From Chamaecyparis obtusa (Eukaryota; Streptophyta; Pinopsida; Cupressales; Cupressaceae): DNA of 64,000 bases. Shown here in pieces: positions 1-11,262 of the stretch. The position numbers and the translations under genes are program-made. Location of the stretch: contig BSBK01001158.1 of NCBI GenBank assembly GCA_027943335.1, positions 1,364,001 through 1,428,000 on the forward strand, in the 5' to 3' direction. The notes below the pieces were generated by a model. It was given only the letters and a program-made list of their open reading frames with translations. It ran no database searches and was not told the DNA's origin. Position 1 is the first letter of the stretch. Each line of letters opens with the position of its first letter.

Positions 1-2380
1 ATATGTCAATAGAGTAAAAGTAAGGAATAAAAGTGAGGAAATATGTAGAATCAAGCAAATATACATAGTACAAGATGTATAATCCATGACTAGGAGTAAA
101 GAAATGTGGGCTCTCAAAATCCCTATGAGAGTGATTAAAGATCTGTACAAATGAAGCTTCAACAACCCTCAAGTGAACACATTAGTAAGTAGAGGAAAGA
201 CCATGGTTGAAGATGTAAACTTATCTGCATTCCCAATATGTCAATAAAGGAAAAAAGGAAAAGCATTTCCATTTTGATCATTTCAAATGGAGTTTGAAGC
301 AACTTATAGAAGAAAATGGTGAAGCTTACCTACACAAGGCTCAAAAAATCCTTAAGAAAATTACTCAAAACAATTTCATAAATCTCTAGATCCACAAAAC
401 CCTCATGACAACACTGATAGTAGAGAACAAAGGATGGAGAAATCATCAAAATGAAATGAAGGGCCACATTCTAAGTTAGGGATTTTATTTACCCTAGATA
501 AGTCATCAGTTAAAAAAGTGATTTTTTTCCTTTGATTTGATTATTTACCTTTCAACTAATGCCCTAGGTTTTTAGTGTTTTTTGTATTTTTAGTTGCATC
601 GGGTTTAATGTAAAGTGTTTGCTAAAAGTGATGTTATATAAATTATTTTTAGTAAATATTGTATGTGATGCAATAAACACTAGTACATTTATTAAACAAT
701 TGGTGGTCTGACAACTTGTTGAATTTATTAAACTTCTAAGTGCATCTAGGAATTTGTCATGTGTACCTGATTTTTAAAAAAATAAAAGATTTTCTTACTA
801 GAAAACAACAAATTCTATGAAATAAGGACTTTTTGAAGAATAAACAAGAATGAGGAAATAGAATTAAAAGACCATTAAAAAGTAGTGTACAATTTTGGAC
901 CATGCATTTTATATTCATATCTTAAATTGCATTTAATTTGAACAATAAACATGTCCTATCACAATGAGACAAAATAATATCATTTCAATTTTATTGACCA
1001 TATCCTTAATTAATGAAAAAAAAACACATCTTCTAGGTGTTTGATGGATCACTAGAGTTTAAAGAGTATCAAGAAAGATTTATACCTCTTATAATTGATG
1101 CAGGAGGAAAATTACTCTGGCTTGAATTTTTAATAATATAGCGAGCCTGTAATAGTAAAATCCAAGACCGTTATTGGAAGAGATTACATGAGAATGCTAC
1201 AAAAATGTGACCAGTTAAACTTAAATCATATCCCACACCTTGCCACCAATTTCCTCTTGAAGCTTTGGACGTGTTTGTATAATCATCCATATTATCTTTG
1301 TTTAGTTGCTACATTTTAAAATGTAAAACAATTATTTTAAAGTCAGTGTGTCCAGACTTAAAAATTATTAAGATATAACCAATGTAAGATATTGAGTACT
1401 GACTGTATTTACCCCTTCTATTTTTGTAGTTGAAGGATCATGGTATAGATCACACCCTCCATAATATAAATAATAAACAAGGAAATCATCACTCAAGTTC
1501 TAAATCTTGTTGCTTTGATACTTTTGTGAATTGCTACCTGTGTACATAGAAAAGAGTCTCAAATTTTGAAAAACACCAAACATTAAACTGTCCTGACACA
1601 ATATTCAAATAAAATACTAACAAATCATCAAAGTGGTTAACTTCATGTCCAAGCACTAAAATATTAAGGAGGCATTAGGCTGGTGATCCACTATCCCTCT
1701 GCACCAAGGTGCCATCATAAGGAGGTATTAGGCTACTAGTCTATTGGTCCTTACTAATAATAAGTGATCAACGATTGGAGTGACTAATTTTATTATTAAA
1801 AAAGGTGTCTTATCTTATTGAGATTTTCTTTGTTTTGAGAATGGTTTAATATTCTCTACTTAACAGGTCCAACAACATGAAGGTGGAAGCTTATCTGGCC
1901 CCTCCCCGCCTCTAATATCACTCTAAATGCCCTGTTAAAATCTAACATTCATTCATTCTTTCATCCATTAATAAAATACAGCATTCATTAATTATCACAT
2001 GAAATTAATTAATACATAACATTCATTAAAATTCATCAACACACAACATTCATCAATATTCATTAACATATCATTCATGAACATTCATTAGCACATAAAT
2101 ACATTCATTAACACATAAAATTATGTCATTATCAAATAAGGTAGATTACAATCATTTCTTTTTTGGTTTTTTTTTAATCTATATAAAGACTGAGTGGAGT
2201 GTCATTTTGTTCATCTTTTTCCCCCTCTTCAATTGTTCTGCACTCTTCTCGTGATCTCAATGTATGCCAAGTCATATACTGAGGACAAAGAAGCTTATGA
2301 AAAGTGGGGTCCTCTCCAAAAACAAAGAAATGGGTTAAATTAAAAACATGTGTTTATTATTGTTACAAGTATTTAATTAA
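1..2380. other. AT-rich intergenic sequence, no gene recognised
   Basis: Both strands are rich in stops, with no convincing coding run and no match by eye to the element families found elsewhere in the window. A short near-duplicate (aaggaggcattaggct and aaggaggtattaggct, near 1667 and 1719) and a degenerate tandem repeat (separate entry) are the only structure seen. It is probably very old transposon debris. Confidence 0.6.
1943..2120. repeat. Degenerate ATTCATTA-type tandem repeat
   Basis: About 175 bases are built from irregular units of 10 to 25 bases around the core acattcatta, often followed by an acataa-like tail. Units vary in length and carry many substitutions, so this is an old low-complexity array rather than a clean microsatellite. 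No coding role is visible. Confidence 0.6.
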
Positions 2381-2410
2381 TTTAAAGAACATAAATGTGG
2401 CATTCTTTAC

Positions 2411-2533
2411 CTGATGGAGCCACATCATCTTCCATATCATTTTGTCTCACCTCAACCTCAACATGTTGAACACCCTCTCGAGTTGAAATATGAAAGGTTA
2501 CATTAATCAATAAACCAATCAGAATTAAATTTG
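2411..2533 (-). pseudogene. Fragment of host-like gene with repeated short exons
   Basis: On the minus strand, about 65 bases (2478 to 2411) encode an acidic segment including the residues EDDVAPSG and end at a good splice donor (CAG|GTAAAG). The peptide resembles two other minus-strand segments at 10129-10206 (EYDVPPSS) and 10317-10388 (EDLDVHPSS). The gypsy-like element at 2534-10094 lies between this piece and the others and has a target duplication, so these were once contiguous. The family is not recognised. Repeated similar exons and the nearby segment at 10730-11260 suggest one decayed gene, possibly transposase-derived. Confidence 0.35.
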
Positions 2534-4056
2534 TGTAGAGGATAAAAAAGGAGGGGTTTTGTTCACCAAAATATAATATGGTATCCTCTACATATAAAAT
2601 AATTGGGGAAGGTAAGATCTTCTTCTTAACCCCAAATTCCCAAAAGAAAGATCCAAATATATTAAAACCAAAAAAAATGGTCAATGCATAAATGAATCAA
2701 TCGATGAAGAATATGAAGAAAGAAGAAAATCTTACATTCTGTTATGGAAGGGAGTATTAAAATCTTAATTATATTGAAGACAAATACTAACCTCAAACTA
2801 TGACAGATCTGGAAAATGTTGTTTCCTGGTGTCTGTATTGAGTTTCTAGAAATTCTACAACTAGATCTGGGATAGGAAAACATAGATAGAGAAAACCCAG
2901 AAACCTTTTCCTTTTCTAAGAAAGGTCGACCTTGACCCAAATAAAGTTCAACCTTGACACCTTTATGTCGAGCTTGACGTATGCTGCTCCAATGGAAATT
3001 TTGTTCACAGATCCTAAAAGTTTTTCGAAAAGGGTGTCCAAATCTGCATTTTAACTTACTGTTTTGTACCTGCACCTATGAGAAAAATGGTTTTTTTTGT
3101 TTGGATGAGGGGTTTGCCTTGGTCAAACCATGGTTGGAATTAACCTTGAAATTGAATTGAAATTGAATTGAAATTGCAGTAATAAACAAAGTAAATGGAA
3201 CAATTCACCTTGCTTATGTTGAAACCCTTGTGGAGGATTCAAATCCTTGAATCCACAAGTATGGATGCTCCAAATGAATGTAGAATTGAATGTAGGATGT
3301 CTCATATAAATTATCTTTAGATCCTCAACACCAATCCTAAATGGATCTTGGAATAGGAAGAATCTTGAATGGATGTAGATGGAGAAATCTTAAACAAGAG
3401 GTCTCCATAGAGATTGAATCCTTCAATGGCTACCAATGGATCTCCTTCATGAATTGAATCTTGAATTCTTGAATGCTTGAAGATAGATGAATGCTTGAAT
3501 GATTTCTTTCTCCTTCTTGCTTTCCTTTTTATTGCTTGATTTCACTTGCTATCACTCTTGTGTTGTGATGGAGGATTTATAGAAATGAGAGGAGAAAGCT
3601 TCCTTTTTATGCTAATCTAGGGCACAAACTTCTAGAGAGGCCAACATAGGAAAAATAAATTCTCATTAAGCCTATACCCTTGAAAGTGGACCTAAATTAA
3701 ATATCATTTAAGATTTTACCATTTCAAAGCCCGAAATAGCCGACCCAGAAGTGGGAAATAAATCTTTCTGAAACTCGACATACATAAACCTTTGGATTTT
3801 GAAATTTGGACCCTGGGTTAGGGTCAAGGTTGACCTTGACCTAGAAGGTCAACCTTGACCATGAGGTCAAGAACCTCAAATTCTCAGAGAAGGTTACTAG
3901 GATTAGGTAGGAAGGAACTTAAAAATAGGGTAGAAAAGGGGCAAAAGCCAGATCCAAGTCAAAGACCCATTCAAGGTGTTCAACGTGACCCCAAACCACT
4001 TACTCAAAGGGCTAAAATAGTCCTAAATAGAAGTTCTTCCATTTTTTGATGATACA
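2534..4056 (-). repeat. 3' LTR of G0
   Basis: This is a 1523-bp direct repeat of 8632-10094, about 90% alike by eye. In element orientation it begins TGTATCATC and ends CTCTACA. A candidate TATA box (TATAAAT, minus strand) lies at 3575-3581. Short internal repeats of the unit gaaattgaatt occur near 3149-3177, and the motif TTGACC recurs several times near 2930-3000 and 3830-3860. Confidence 0.9.
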
Positions 4057-4075
4057 TTTAGCCCCCACTTTAGCA
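4057..4075 (-). promoter_or_regulatory. Polypurine tract of G0
   Basis: On the minus strand the sequence AAAGTGGGGGCTAAA directly abuts the 3' LTR. A purine-rich run ending at the LTR boundary is the plus-strand DNA primer of LTR elements, and it fixes the element's orientation as minus. Confidence 0.8.
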
Positions 4076-5341
4076 AGAGTATGGACTCGATGCCAACTCT
4101 TGGTAAAGGAGATCACAAAGAAAAAGAAAATCTTATTGAAATCAAAGGGACAAAGGAATCCTCAAGCCCCCAGGGACTCAAGTCTTCATCAACTCCAAGA
4201 TTACAATAAGAGAGACATCTCTAGAAAAAAAAGAGAAGAGGGTCTGATTACCTCTCCCAATGAGAAATTATGTCCCATTGTGAACCACACAAGGAAACAA
4301 TGCAACTGGAAAGATGGAATTGAACCACATAGTGAACGTGGCTACTCACTAGTCAACCCATCAAGGATTCACCCTAAGGAATATTATGTTCCAAAAGAGA
4401 AAAGCCAAAACAAGAGAGATCTAGTCTTAAGGATACCTTTGAACTTAAGGGATCAAGAGATCCTATAAGGTAAAAATCCATGCTTTAAGAATTAGTCACT
4501 AATCCATAAAGGGAGAAAAGAGCTTTGAAAAATATATTTTGAAAGTCGATGTGTGCAAAAAGTGAGTAGAGTGTATGCCCCCACGTTAAATTCATTGCTA
4601 ACACTTTAATAGGATCAATGGCTTGAACAAAAACATAAACAACTCCATTGATTATGTTTCCACTATGAGATGCCCCCAAGCAAAGACAAATCAAGGCAAA
4701 AACCATATAAACATACAAAGAACACAGAAGGGATCTACCTACCATGGGGTCAATATGATCATAAGATAATAATTATATATGATATTATTACAAATGAATT
4801 GACATCATTCCCCAAAGAAAGTAGAACTGCAATCACAATGGAGGAAAGAAAACACAAGAGTTATGAAGAAGAGTCTTTTTGGACCACAACATGGAGACCA
4901 AAAAGAATCAGTGCTACCAAGTCACAAATCCAAGAAGACTACACAAGGAAAACATTTAAGAACAATAGCATACGTACAACATAACATAAAAACAACATAT
5001 AGAATAATAGAGATACATATAGAGGAATAGCACAACAGGTTTGATTCCTTTATCACCTTGCACCAACAAAGTAACAAGGGTCATATAAAATAATCTAACA
5101 AACATTTAGCAAACACAGTACGAGAGAAGCATAATACAACAACAAAACACACAAAAAGCTACCATGAACGACAAGCCAATCAAGCACCTCACCTACTCTC
5201 CCCATCTCATTCTAATATATCATTCATGGAAGGTGGGAAACTTGCAAGAGGGACTATATCTAACATAGTAGGAATAATAGCTAGTTCCAAAGAAGGATCC
5301 TCTTGATAATCATGATGTTCAATACTAGGTGTAATTATCAA
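4076..5341 (-). other. Non-coding 3' interior of G0
   Basis: About 1.27 kb lie between the gag-protease reading frame and the polypurine tract, where an autonomous gypsy element would carry reverse transcriptase and integrase. Neither strand shows polymerase motifs. Open frames here (for example plus 4046-4468 and plus 4670-4984) are rich in Lys, Arg and Asn, as expected from A-rich sequence, and are not credible genes. Confidence 0.6.
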
Positions 5342-5893
5342 TTATGTTGAAAGCGTATTAGGTAAATTAATATCAATTTGAATGGTCTCATATTCATCAT
5401 TAGCATCATTAGTATCATCAAGAGTATCTTCTTCATCAACATTAATCAAAATAGAATCTAAGATATGAATAGAATCATAATAATCATTCATATTAACATC
5501 ATTATTAACATTAACTTCTTCTAACACATCAGGCATAGGCTGGTCAAAAGAAGGTAAAGAACTTTGAAGAACAGAGGCACGAGCCTTAACTTGAGCTCAA
5601 CACTTCTTACAACATTCATTGGAAAATTGGTTACGCTTTTTCTTAGTTGAAATATGTTGAGAACTAGGAGGAACAACCACCGGTTCCTTCGCAGGTTCTA
5701 TAGGAGGACTAGTAGGATTCTTAGTAGACTGAAAATAAAAACTAGAAGCTTAATTAATAGAACTAGAATCCATGGATAAAGGAGGTATGGAAGGTGTAGA
5801 CAAAAGACCAAGGTTAAGATCCATCTGACGCATGCTTAACTCTAGAAGCTTGCAATGTTTATAGGCTTGATATGAGTGAAAAAGGTTATCAGG
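5342..5893 (-). pseudogene. Acidic C-terminal extension of the G0 gag-protease polyprotein
   Basis: Downstream of the protease-like segment the minus-strand frame continues, with occasional stops, through a Pro-rich stretch (EPVVVPPSS), a basic Cys-containing patch (KKRNQFSNECCKKC) and then an Asp/Asn-rich tail of about 65 residues. The coding look of the segment suggests it was translated as part of the polyprotein. It is not a reverse transcriptase. No known domain is recognised. Confidence 0.5.
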
Positions 5894-6430
5894 TCAAGAA
5901 GGACATGAATTAGGTAATGAAGGCCAAAAGAAGTCAAGGGTAGCACAATCCCTCGGCCTAGAAGGTTGATATAAACTATGATTAATCATCTTCACTTCTT
6001 CATCATGAATTAATTTAAGACACTTATGGATAGAAGAAGAAAAAACATGCATGGCATTCAACCAAGGAAAACCAAACTTAACTTGAAACTTATTAGAAGT
6101 AGAGACAACAACTAAGGTAGTGTCCACAACTTTACCACAAATTTCAATAGGCAACTTAATAGAACTAAATGATGGATAAAGAAAACCATTACAAGTTTGA
6201 ATCCACACATTCGATGTATCATAAGAATCATGTTGTAAGTTCTTCATAAAAAGGTTTTCTTTAGTAATAACATTGACTAAGGATGTAGGATCAACAAGAA
6301 AACTGTGTGTAGGCATCTTAGAAATCCTAGTATAAATGTAGAGGGGACCATCAAGAGATTTAATATTCTCAGAATCATCAAAGGTAATCAAGAGTTCCCT
6401 AGGTCTTTTATTCTTAGGTTTTTTTCAAGG
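5894..6430 (-). pseudogene. Retropepsin-like protease region of G0
   Basis: The minus-strand frame from 6391 encodes about 150 residues. A segment near residues 31-42 (FLVDPTSLVNVI) sits where plant gypsy aspartic proteases carry the catalytic D-[ST/P]-G-[AS] motif; here it reads DPTS, so the active site looks altered. Downstream, the run of beta-strand-like hydrophobic stretches (IKLPIEICGK, TTLVVVS, KFGFPWL) fits the family, including a G-x-P-W-L motif usual near the second half. A Gln/Pro/Lys-rich linker (about 6415-6510) separates it from the gag zinc knuckle. It is expected to cleave Gag in the particle if active, which seems unlikely. Confidence 0.6.
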
Positions 6431-6510
6431 TTTAGGTTTCAGTTTAGGCTTAGGTTGAGGTGGAACTTGAAGTTGAGGTTGAGATTGAGGCTAGGGTGGA
6501 GATATAGGTT

Positions 6511-8447
6511 GAGACAAAACAACATGCTACACATGGTTAACAATATGATTGAGATCATCCATCCTTGAATCATAAACAATATCCATAGAAGATAGCTGAA
6601 AAATGGTATTAGTATCATCTGTAGGAAAAGGATTCGTATAGATTTGGAGATGATTAGGAGGAGAGACAATTTTTTTCCCACTACCATAAAAATTATCAAT
6701 AGATAAAGAATTAGAATCAATTAAGTTTTGAACCTTATGTTTTAAAGAATAACACTTCTCAGTATCACAACCATTATGACAATGGTATTGACAAAAGGCT
6801 TTGGAATCAAAGGATTTGGATGCCATTGTAGTAGATAAAAGTGGTTGAATAGGAGGTAAAGTAATCATATTAGCAGTCAACAATTTACTCATAATAGAAT
6901 GGAAAGATTCAGAAAGAGGAGTAAATGTATGATTCAGACAAAAAGAAGTGGATGCAGAATTGGCATTGTTGGATGCAACAATAACTTGATCAGAAACTAC
7001 ATTTTCTTGTTTATTTATCTTGACATAGTTGTTAGGTTTTTCAAACTTGTTGGCATTAGGAGCAACAACACTCTTATCAACTGGAATAGGAGCCATTGGA
7101 GTGTTTCTCTCAAATTGACTCACTTGTAATTGATAATGATGAAGTGTTACACAAAGTTGTTGAAAAGAAGTAAATTCAGTAAGCGAAATCTTATCTCTAA
7201 TATCCTTTTGTAAATTTTAAATAAACATACATTGAATATCAATATCAAGAATAGGATAAGAAATTTGAGCATACAAATGCTTAAATCTACCAATAAATTC
7301 ATTCAATTTTTCTTTAGTATTTTATTTACAATGCATCAAATCAGTTAAGGACACTTCCGGACCAATGTTATTTTGGAATTGTTGGATAAAGGCATTAGAA
7401 AGTTTTGGAAAAGAATCAATAGAATAAGGAGGCAAGGAACAATACCATTGCAAGGCCTTATCATGAAAAGTTCTAGAAAATGACTTGGCTAAAATCATAT
7501 GGTCATGATCATAGTCACTAAAAAGGATTTGTAATGTTTTAACATGAGTGATAGGGTCTCACTTACCATTTTAATTCTCAAGATGAGGCATATCATCTTG
7601 CTGAGGAAAAGGAGCACAAATAATGTCTAGGGATAAAGGACTGCCCATGTCACATGTAGGAATACTAAACTTGGATTGAGTTAAGGATGCAAGTTGTTGT
7701 AAAGAGGACACAGTTTGAGCCAAACTAATGATTTTGGAATCATTAGATGAAATAGGATGCATAGAAACATTAGACACATTAGGGAAGTGTAGGCAGCAAT
7801 AGGAATGGAAGACACACAAGGGGAACACTTGGAACCACAATTGGAAGAGGTTTGGAATAGGTAAAAGGAACATTATGATAAGATGGTTTTGAAGTAGGTA
7901 GAGATATGGGTGGAACACTCATAGGAAGAGAGGGCACCGATGTATTCAATAAAGGAGGAGTATAAGTAGGAATGCTAGGTAAAGGAATGGAAGAAGGTTC
8001 CACACTAGTGACAAGAGGAGTGAATCATAATTCTTGAGCTTCTTGAGCTAAAGGTTGAACATTTAAATGCACAAGATGAGTGATATCATGCAAGAGATTA
8101 ACACCTTGATCACTATCACGAAGGACTTTCTTAAGAGCATCTATAGCTTGAATACAATCTTGATTATGGTTTCCTTGAATAATCCAATTTCCTATTTTAT
8201 CAAGTTCAACTGAAATTTTTTGGACTTCTTCAGGAGGAACTCTTAAAGCATCCTCCTCATCATGAGATGAGTGAGAAGATTTATGCTCCATAGTAGGATT
8301 GGAAGCATGAGTAATCAAATTGTCATTCGAGATCATAAAGAGAGGAGAGGAAGACTCAGGATGAAATAAACCCCTACGTCTACAACTTCTTCTAACTGGA
8401 ATATTATAAGTAGGACTAGAGGTAGTAAAGATCATATACCAATGCAA
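6511..8447 (-). pseudogene. gag: gag of G0 (gypsy-type, with zinc knuckle)
   Basis: The minus-strand frame from 8447 carries an N-terminal region, a Pro/Ser-rich stretch (about 7780-8003), the retrotransposon gag core (about 7130-7560, with FSRTFHDKALQWYCSLPP and EKLNEFIGRFKHLY) and a zinc-knuckle-like motif at 6752-6793 (CQYHCHNGCDTEKC; the usual GH is GC here). Gag forms the virus-like particle that packages element RNA. In-frame stops at 7322-7324 (TAA) and 7217-7219 (TAA) and a frameshift near 7790 make this copy non-functional. The core matches plant gypsy Gag, with about 180 bases of leader between primer site and frame start. Confidence 0.75.
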
Positions 8448-8610
8448 TGTAAATAAACTAAACTAGGAAAACACAAAGCATGAACAAATAAATATTTTTT
8501 TATTTTTTCTTTATATGATTTTTTTTTTGTTTTATTTTTGAAATGTAAATGCAAACACATAAAAGAAGGCTAATACATGCAAGATCTAACACCATAAAAG
8601 AAAGAGTTAC

Positions 8611-8631
8611 CTATCGCGGGCTCACCAAAAA
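8611..8631 (-). promoter_or_regulatory. Primer-binding-site candidate of G0
   Basis: Adjoining the 5' LTR on the minus strand is TGGTGAGCCCGCGATAG after four T residues. It begins TGG, as expected for pairing with a tRNA CCA end, but is not the initiator-Met type used by the copia elements in this window. I cannot assign the tRNA by eye. Confidence 0.5.
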
Positions 8632-10094
8632 TGTACAGGATAAAAAGGGAGGGGTTTTGTTCACCAAAATGTAATATGGTATCATCTACATATAAAAGAA
8701 TTGGGGAAGGTAAGATCTTCTTCTTAACCCCAAATTCCCAAAAGAAACATCCAAATAGATTAACCACAAAAAAATGGTCACTGCATAAATGAATCAATCA
8801 AGGAAGAATATGAAGAAAGAGGAAAATATTACATTCTATTAAAGAAGGGAGTATTAAAATATTAATTGAATTGAAGACAAATACTATCCTCAAAGTATGA
8901 CAGATCTGGAAAATCTTGTTTTCTGGTGTTTGTATTGAGTTTATAGAAATTCTACAACCAGATCTAGGGAAGGAAAACAGAGACAGAGAAAACCTAGAAA
9001 TCTTTTCCTTTTTTGAGAAAGTTCAACCTTGACCCCTTTATGTCGACCTTGACTTGCATTGCTCCGAAAAAATTTTTGTTCACGGATCCTGAAAGTTTTC
9101 TGAAAAGGGTTTCCAGATCTGCATTGTAATTTGATGTTTCATACCTACACCTACAATAAAAAAGGTTTTTTTGTTTGGATGAGGGGTTTTCCTTTGTCAA
9201 AACCCAGTTTTGGAATTAACCTTGAAATTGAATTGAAATTGTAGTAATAAACAAAGTAAATGGAACAATTCACCTCACTTATGTTGAAACCCTTCTGGAG
9301 GATTTGAATCCCTGAATCCACAAGTATGGATGCTCCAAATGAATGTAGAATTGAATGTAGGATGTCTCAAATCAATTGTCTTTAGATCTTCAACACCAAT
9401 ATTGAATGGATCTTGGAATAGAAAGACGCTTGAATGGATATGGATGGAGAAATCTTCAACAAGAGGGCTCCATAAAGATTGAATCCTTTAATGGCTACCA
9501 ATGGATCTCCTTGATGAATTGAATCTCGAATGCTTGAATGGTTTCCTTCTCCTTCTTTCTTTCTTCTTGATTTCTTGATTTTTCTTGCTATCACTCTTGT
9601 GTTGTGATTGAGGATTGATTGAAATGAGAGGATAAAGCTTCCTTTTATCCTAGTCTAGGGAACAAACTTCTAGAGATGCCAACATAGGAAAAATAAATTC
9701 CCACTAAGCCTATACCCTTGGAAGTGGACCTAAATTAAATATCATTTAAGATTTTACCATTTCCAAGCCCAAAACAACCAACCCAAAAGCGGGAAATAAA
9801 TATTTCTGAAACCCAACATCCGAAAACCTTCAGATTTTGAAATTTGGACGCTGGGTCAGGGTCAAAGTTGAGCTTGACCCAGAAGGTTGACCTTGACCCT
9901 TAGGTCAAGAACCTTAAAATCTCAAAGCAGGTTTCTAGGATTAGGTAGGAGGGAAGTGGAAAATGGGGTAGAACAGAGGAAAAAGCTAGATCCAAGTCAA
10001 AGATCCATTCAAGGCATTCGACATGACCCCAAACCACTTACTCAAAGGGCTAAACCAGTCCTAAATGGAAGTGATTCCATTTTACGACAATACA
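8632..10094 (-). repeat. 5' LTR of G0
   Basis: This 1463-bp copy is the partner of 2534-4056, ending CCTGTACA beside the primer site in element orientation. It has small deletions relative to the left copy; for instance the TATA-like region at 3575-3581 is altered to attgatt near 9615. That change would weaken transcription if that site was the promoter. Confidence 0.9.
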
Positions 10095-10390
10095 ATTTAT
10101 TTAAAGGAATAATAGTGGTCCTCTTTACTTGATGGGGGAACATCATATTCCTAATATTGTGTACCTAGGTCATGCTCCACTTGGTCACTAGCGACTACAT
10201 ACTCTAACTTATTAAAAAAAAATAATACATTAATTACTACACCAATATCAATTTAAGATGTTTAATTGTATTAATGATTACATAAAAACAAATTATTATA
10301 AAATGAATACATGCACTACTAGGATGCACATCTAGATCTTCATCATGTGTAGGTTGCATTCCAATGTCATGTGCATTGTTATCATTTCTT
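10095..10390 (-). pseudogene. Repeated short exons of a host-like pseudogene
   Basis: Two minus-strand segments, 10388-10317 and 10206-10129, encode similar acidic peptides (HDIGMQPTHDEDLDVHPSS and VEHDLGTQY, stop, EYDVPPSS). Each is followed by a GT-containing donor-like sequence (CCTAGTAG; ATCAAGTAAAG). A third relative is at 2478-2411, beyond the inserted element G0. The stop in the second copy and absence of a long frame mark this as a pseudogene. Tandem exon duplication is my inference from the peptide similarity. Confidence 0.35.
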
Positions 10391-10729
10391 TCTTCTTAAA
10401 ATAAATATATTCAGTTTATGTTGGAACTTAACATAAAATGGATTATTGGTAAAGTATTCAATTTGAAATAATTTTCATTTAGCTTATTTACCTGTGTGAT
10501 GGATGCACTAGAATCTCTTGTTTCCCCACTCAATTCTCATAGTCATTCATCCCGGCTATATAGCCTTTTTGGTAGGAAATTCTCTTGTCATCTTCTATGG
10601 GTGCTCTATTGAACTCAAAGCCCTATATTTTTTCTTAGTATCATGAATTTTTCTTGTATTGTTTCATTAAAAAAATTGATTGCAATTTATAAATATTTTG
10701 ATATGCTATTTCATTTAGAGATACTTACA

Positions 10730-11262
10730 ATTCATGTGGCAAGTTTCATATAACCACCAGAGCCAAGATTCTGTTGCCCATGCTTTTCTTTTCTTACCTT
10801 GGTTGCCTTTGAAATGTTACTCAGTCTATGAAAAGTAAAAGTTTGAAATATGCTAGATTATATAAATATAAAGAGTAATTAGTACATAATTACATTCTTA
10901 ATAGTATCACATACCTTCTTCTGGCATCTGGTGGTGTATTTCTTTTTTCTTTCAATTCTCTCCTTCACATCCAAAATGAGGTCCTTCCAATCCTTTGTAA
11001 TCATGGGGGGATGTGTGTAATTTACATTCTTCTCTAAATGTGTCTTGTATTAGTCCCTCACATACATTAGATATGTTCCATCTTTCTCAAGGAGCTTGGT
11101 TTTTTCAAATGTGTCAGCTCTAAACAACCCAACCATACATTTTGTGAGTTCATCTTTTAACCTTTTTTCTTGGTCATTCCACCTTTTAAGCAAACAAAAA
11201 CCTGTTAGATTAAAAAATGAACTGAAGCTACCTTTAATATATATCAAGAAATGGATCAAAGG
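10730..11262 (-). pseudogene. Spliced host-like gene remnant, possibly transposase-derived
   Basis: The minus-strand frame from 11259 gives about 70 residues with a conserved look (KDELTKCMVGLFRADTF, then DGTYLMYVRD), a stop, and continuing similarity (HPPMITKDWKDLILDVKERI). A candidate 89-bp intron spans 10914-10826 (GTATGT...ATAG), after which the frame reads NISKATKVRKEKHGQQNLG and GSGGYMKLAT. A one-base indel before the intron must be allowed for. The pattern of a Trp-rich block followed by a basic KxKHxxxxGSGGY block is reminiscent of plant En/Spm-associated proteins (Transposase_24-like), but this is a guess. A second donor-like site follows near 10728. Confidence 0.4.

Larger units (their letters stand above)
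2534..10094 (-). mobile_element. G0: non-autonomous gypsy-like LTR retrotransposon, gag-protease only
   Basis: Two LTRs of about 1.5 kb (2534-4056 and 8632-10094) flank 4.6 kb. The element reads on the minus strand: primer-site candidate beside the right LTR, gag then protease-like region leftward, and a polypurine tract beside the left LTR. The LTRs start TG and end CA in element orientation. Flanking 5-mers are ATTTG (2529-2533) and ATTTA (10095-10099), a 4/5 match taken as a decayed target-site duplication. No reverse transcriptase, RNase H or integrase is visible, although the interior is structurally complete, so it would depend on enzymes from another element. The LTRs differ by many substitutions, so insertion is old. 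Confidence 0.85.

Noticed and set aside
1943..2120. CRISPR-like or telomeric array
   Set aside because: Units are irregular in length and sequence, with no unique spacers and no telomere motif.
4046..4468. Plus-strand open frame of 140 codons in the interior of G0
   Set aside because: Lys/Arg-rich translation of an A-rich noncoding segment, antisense to the element, with no family likeness.
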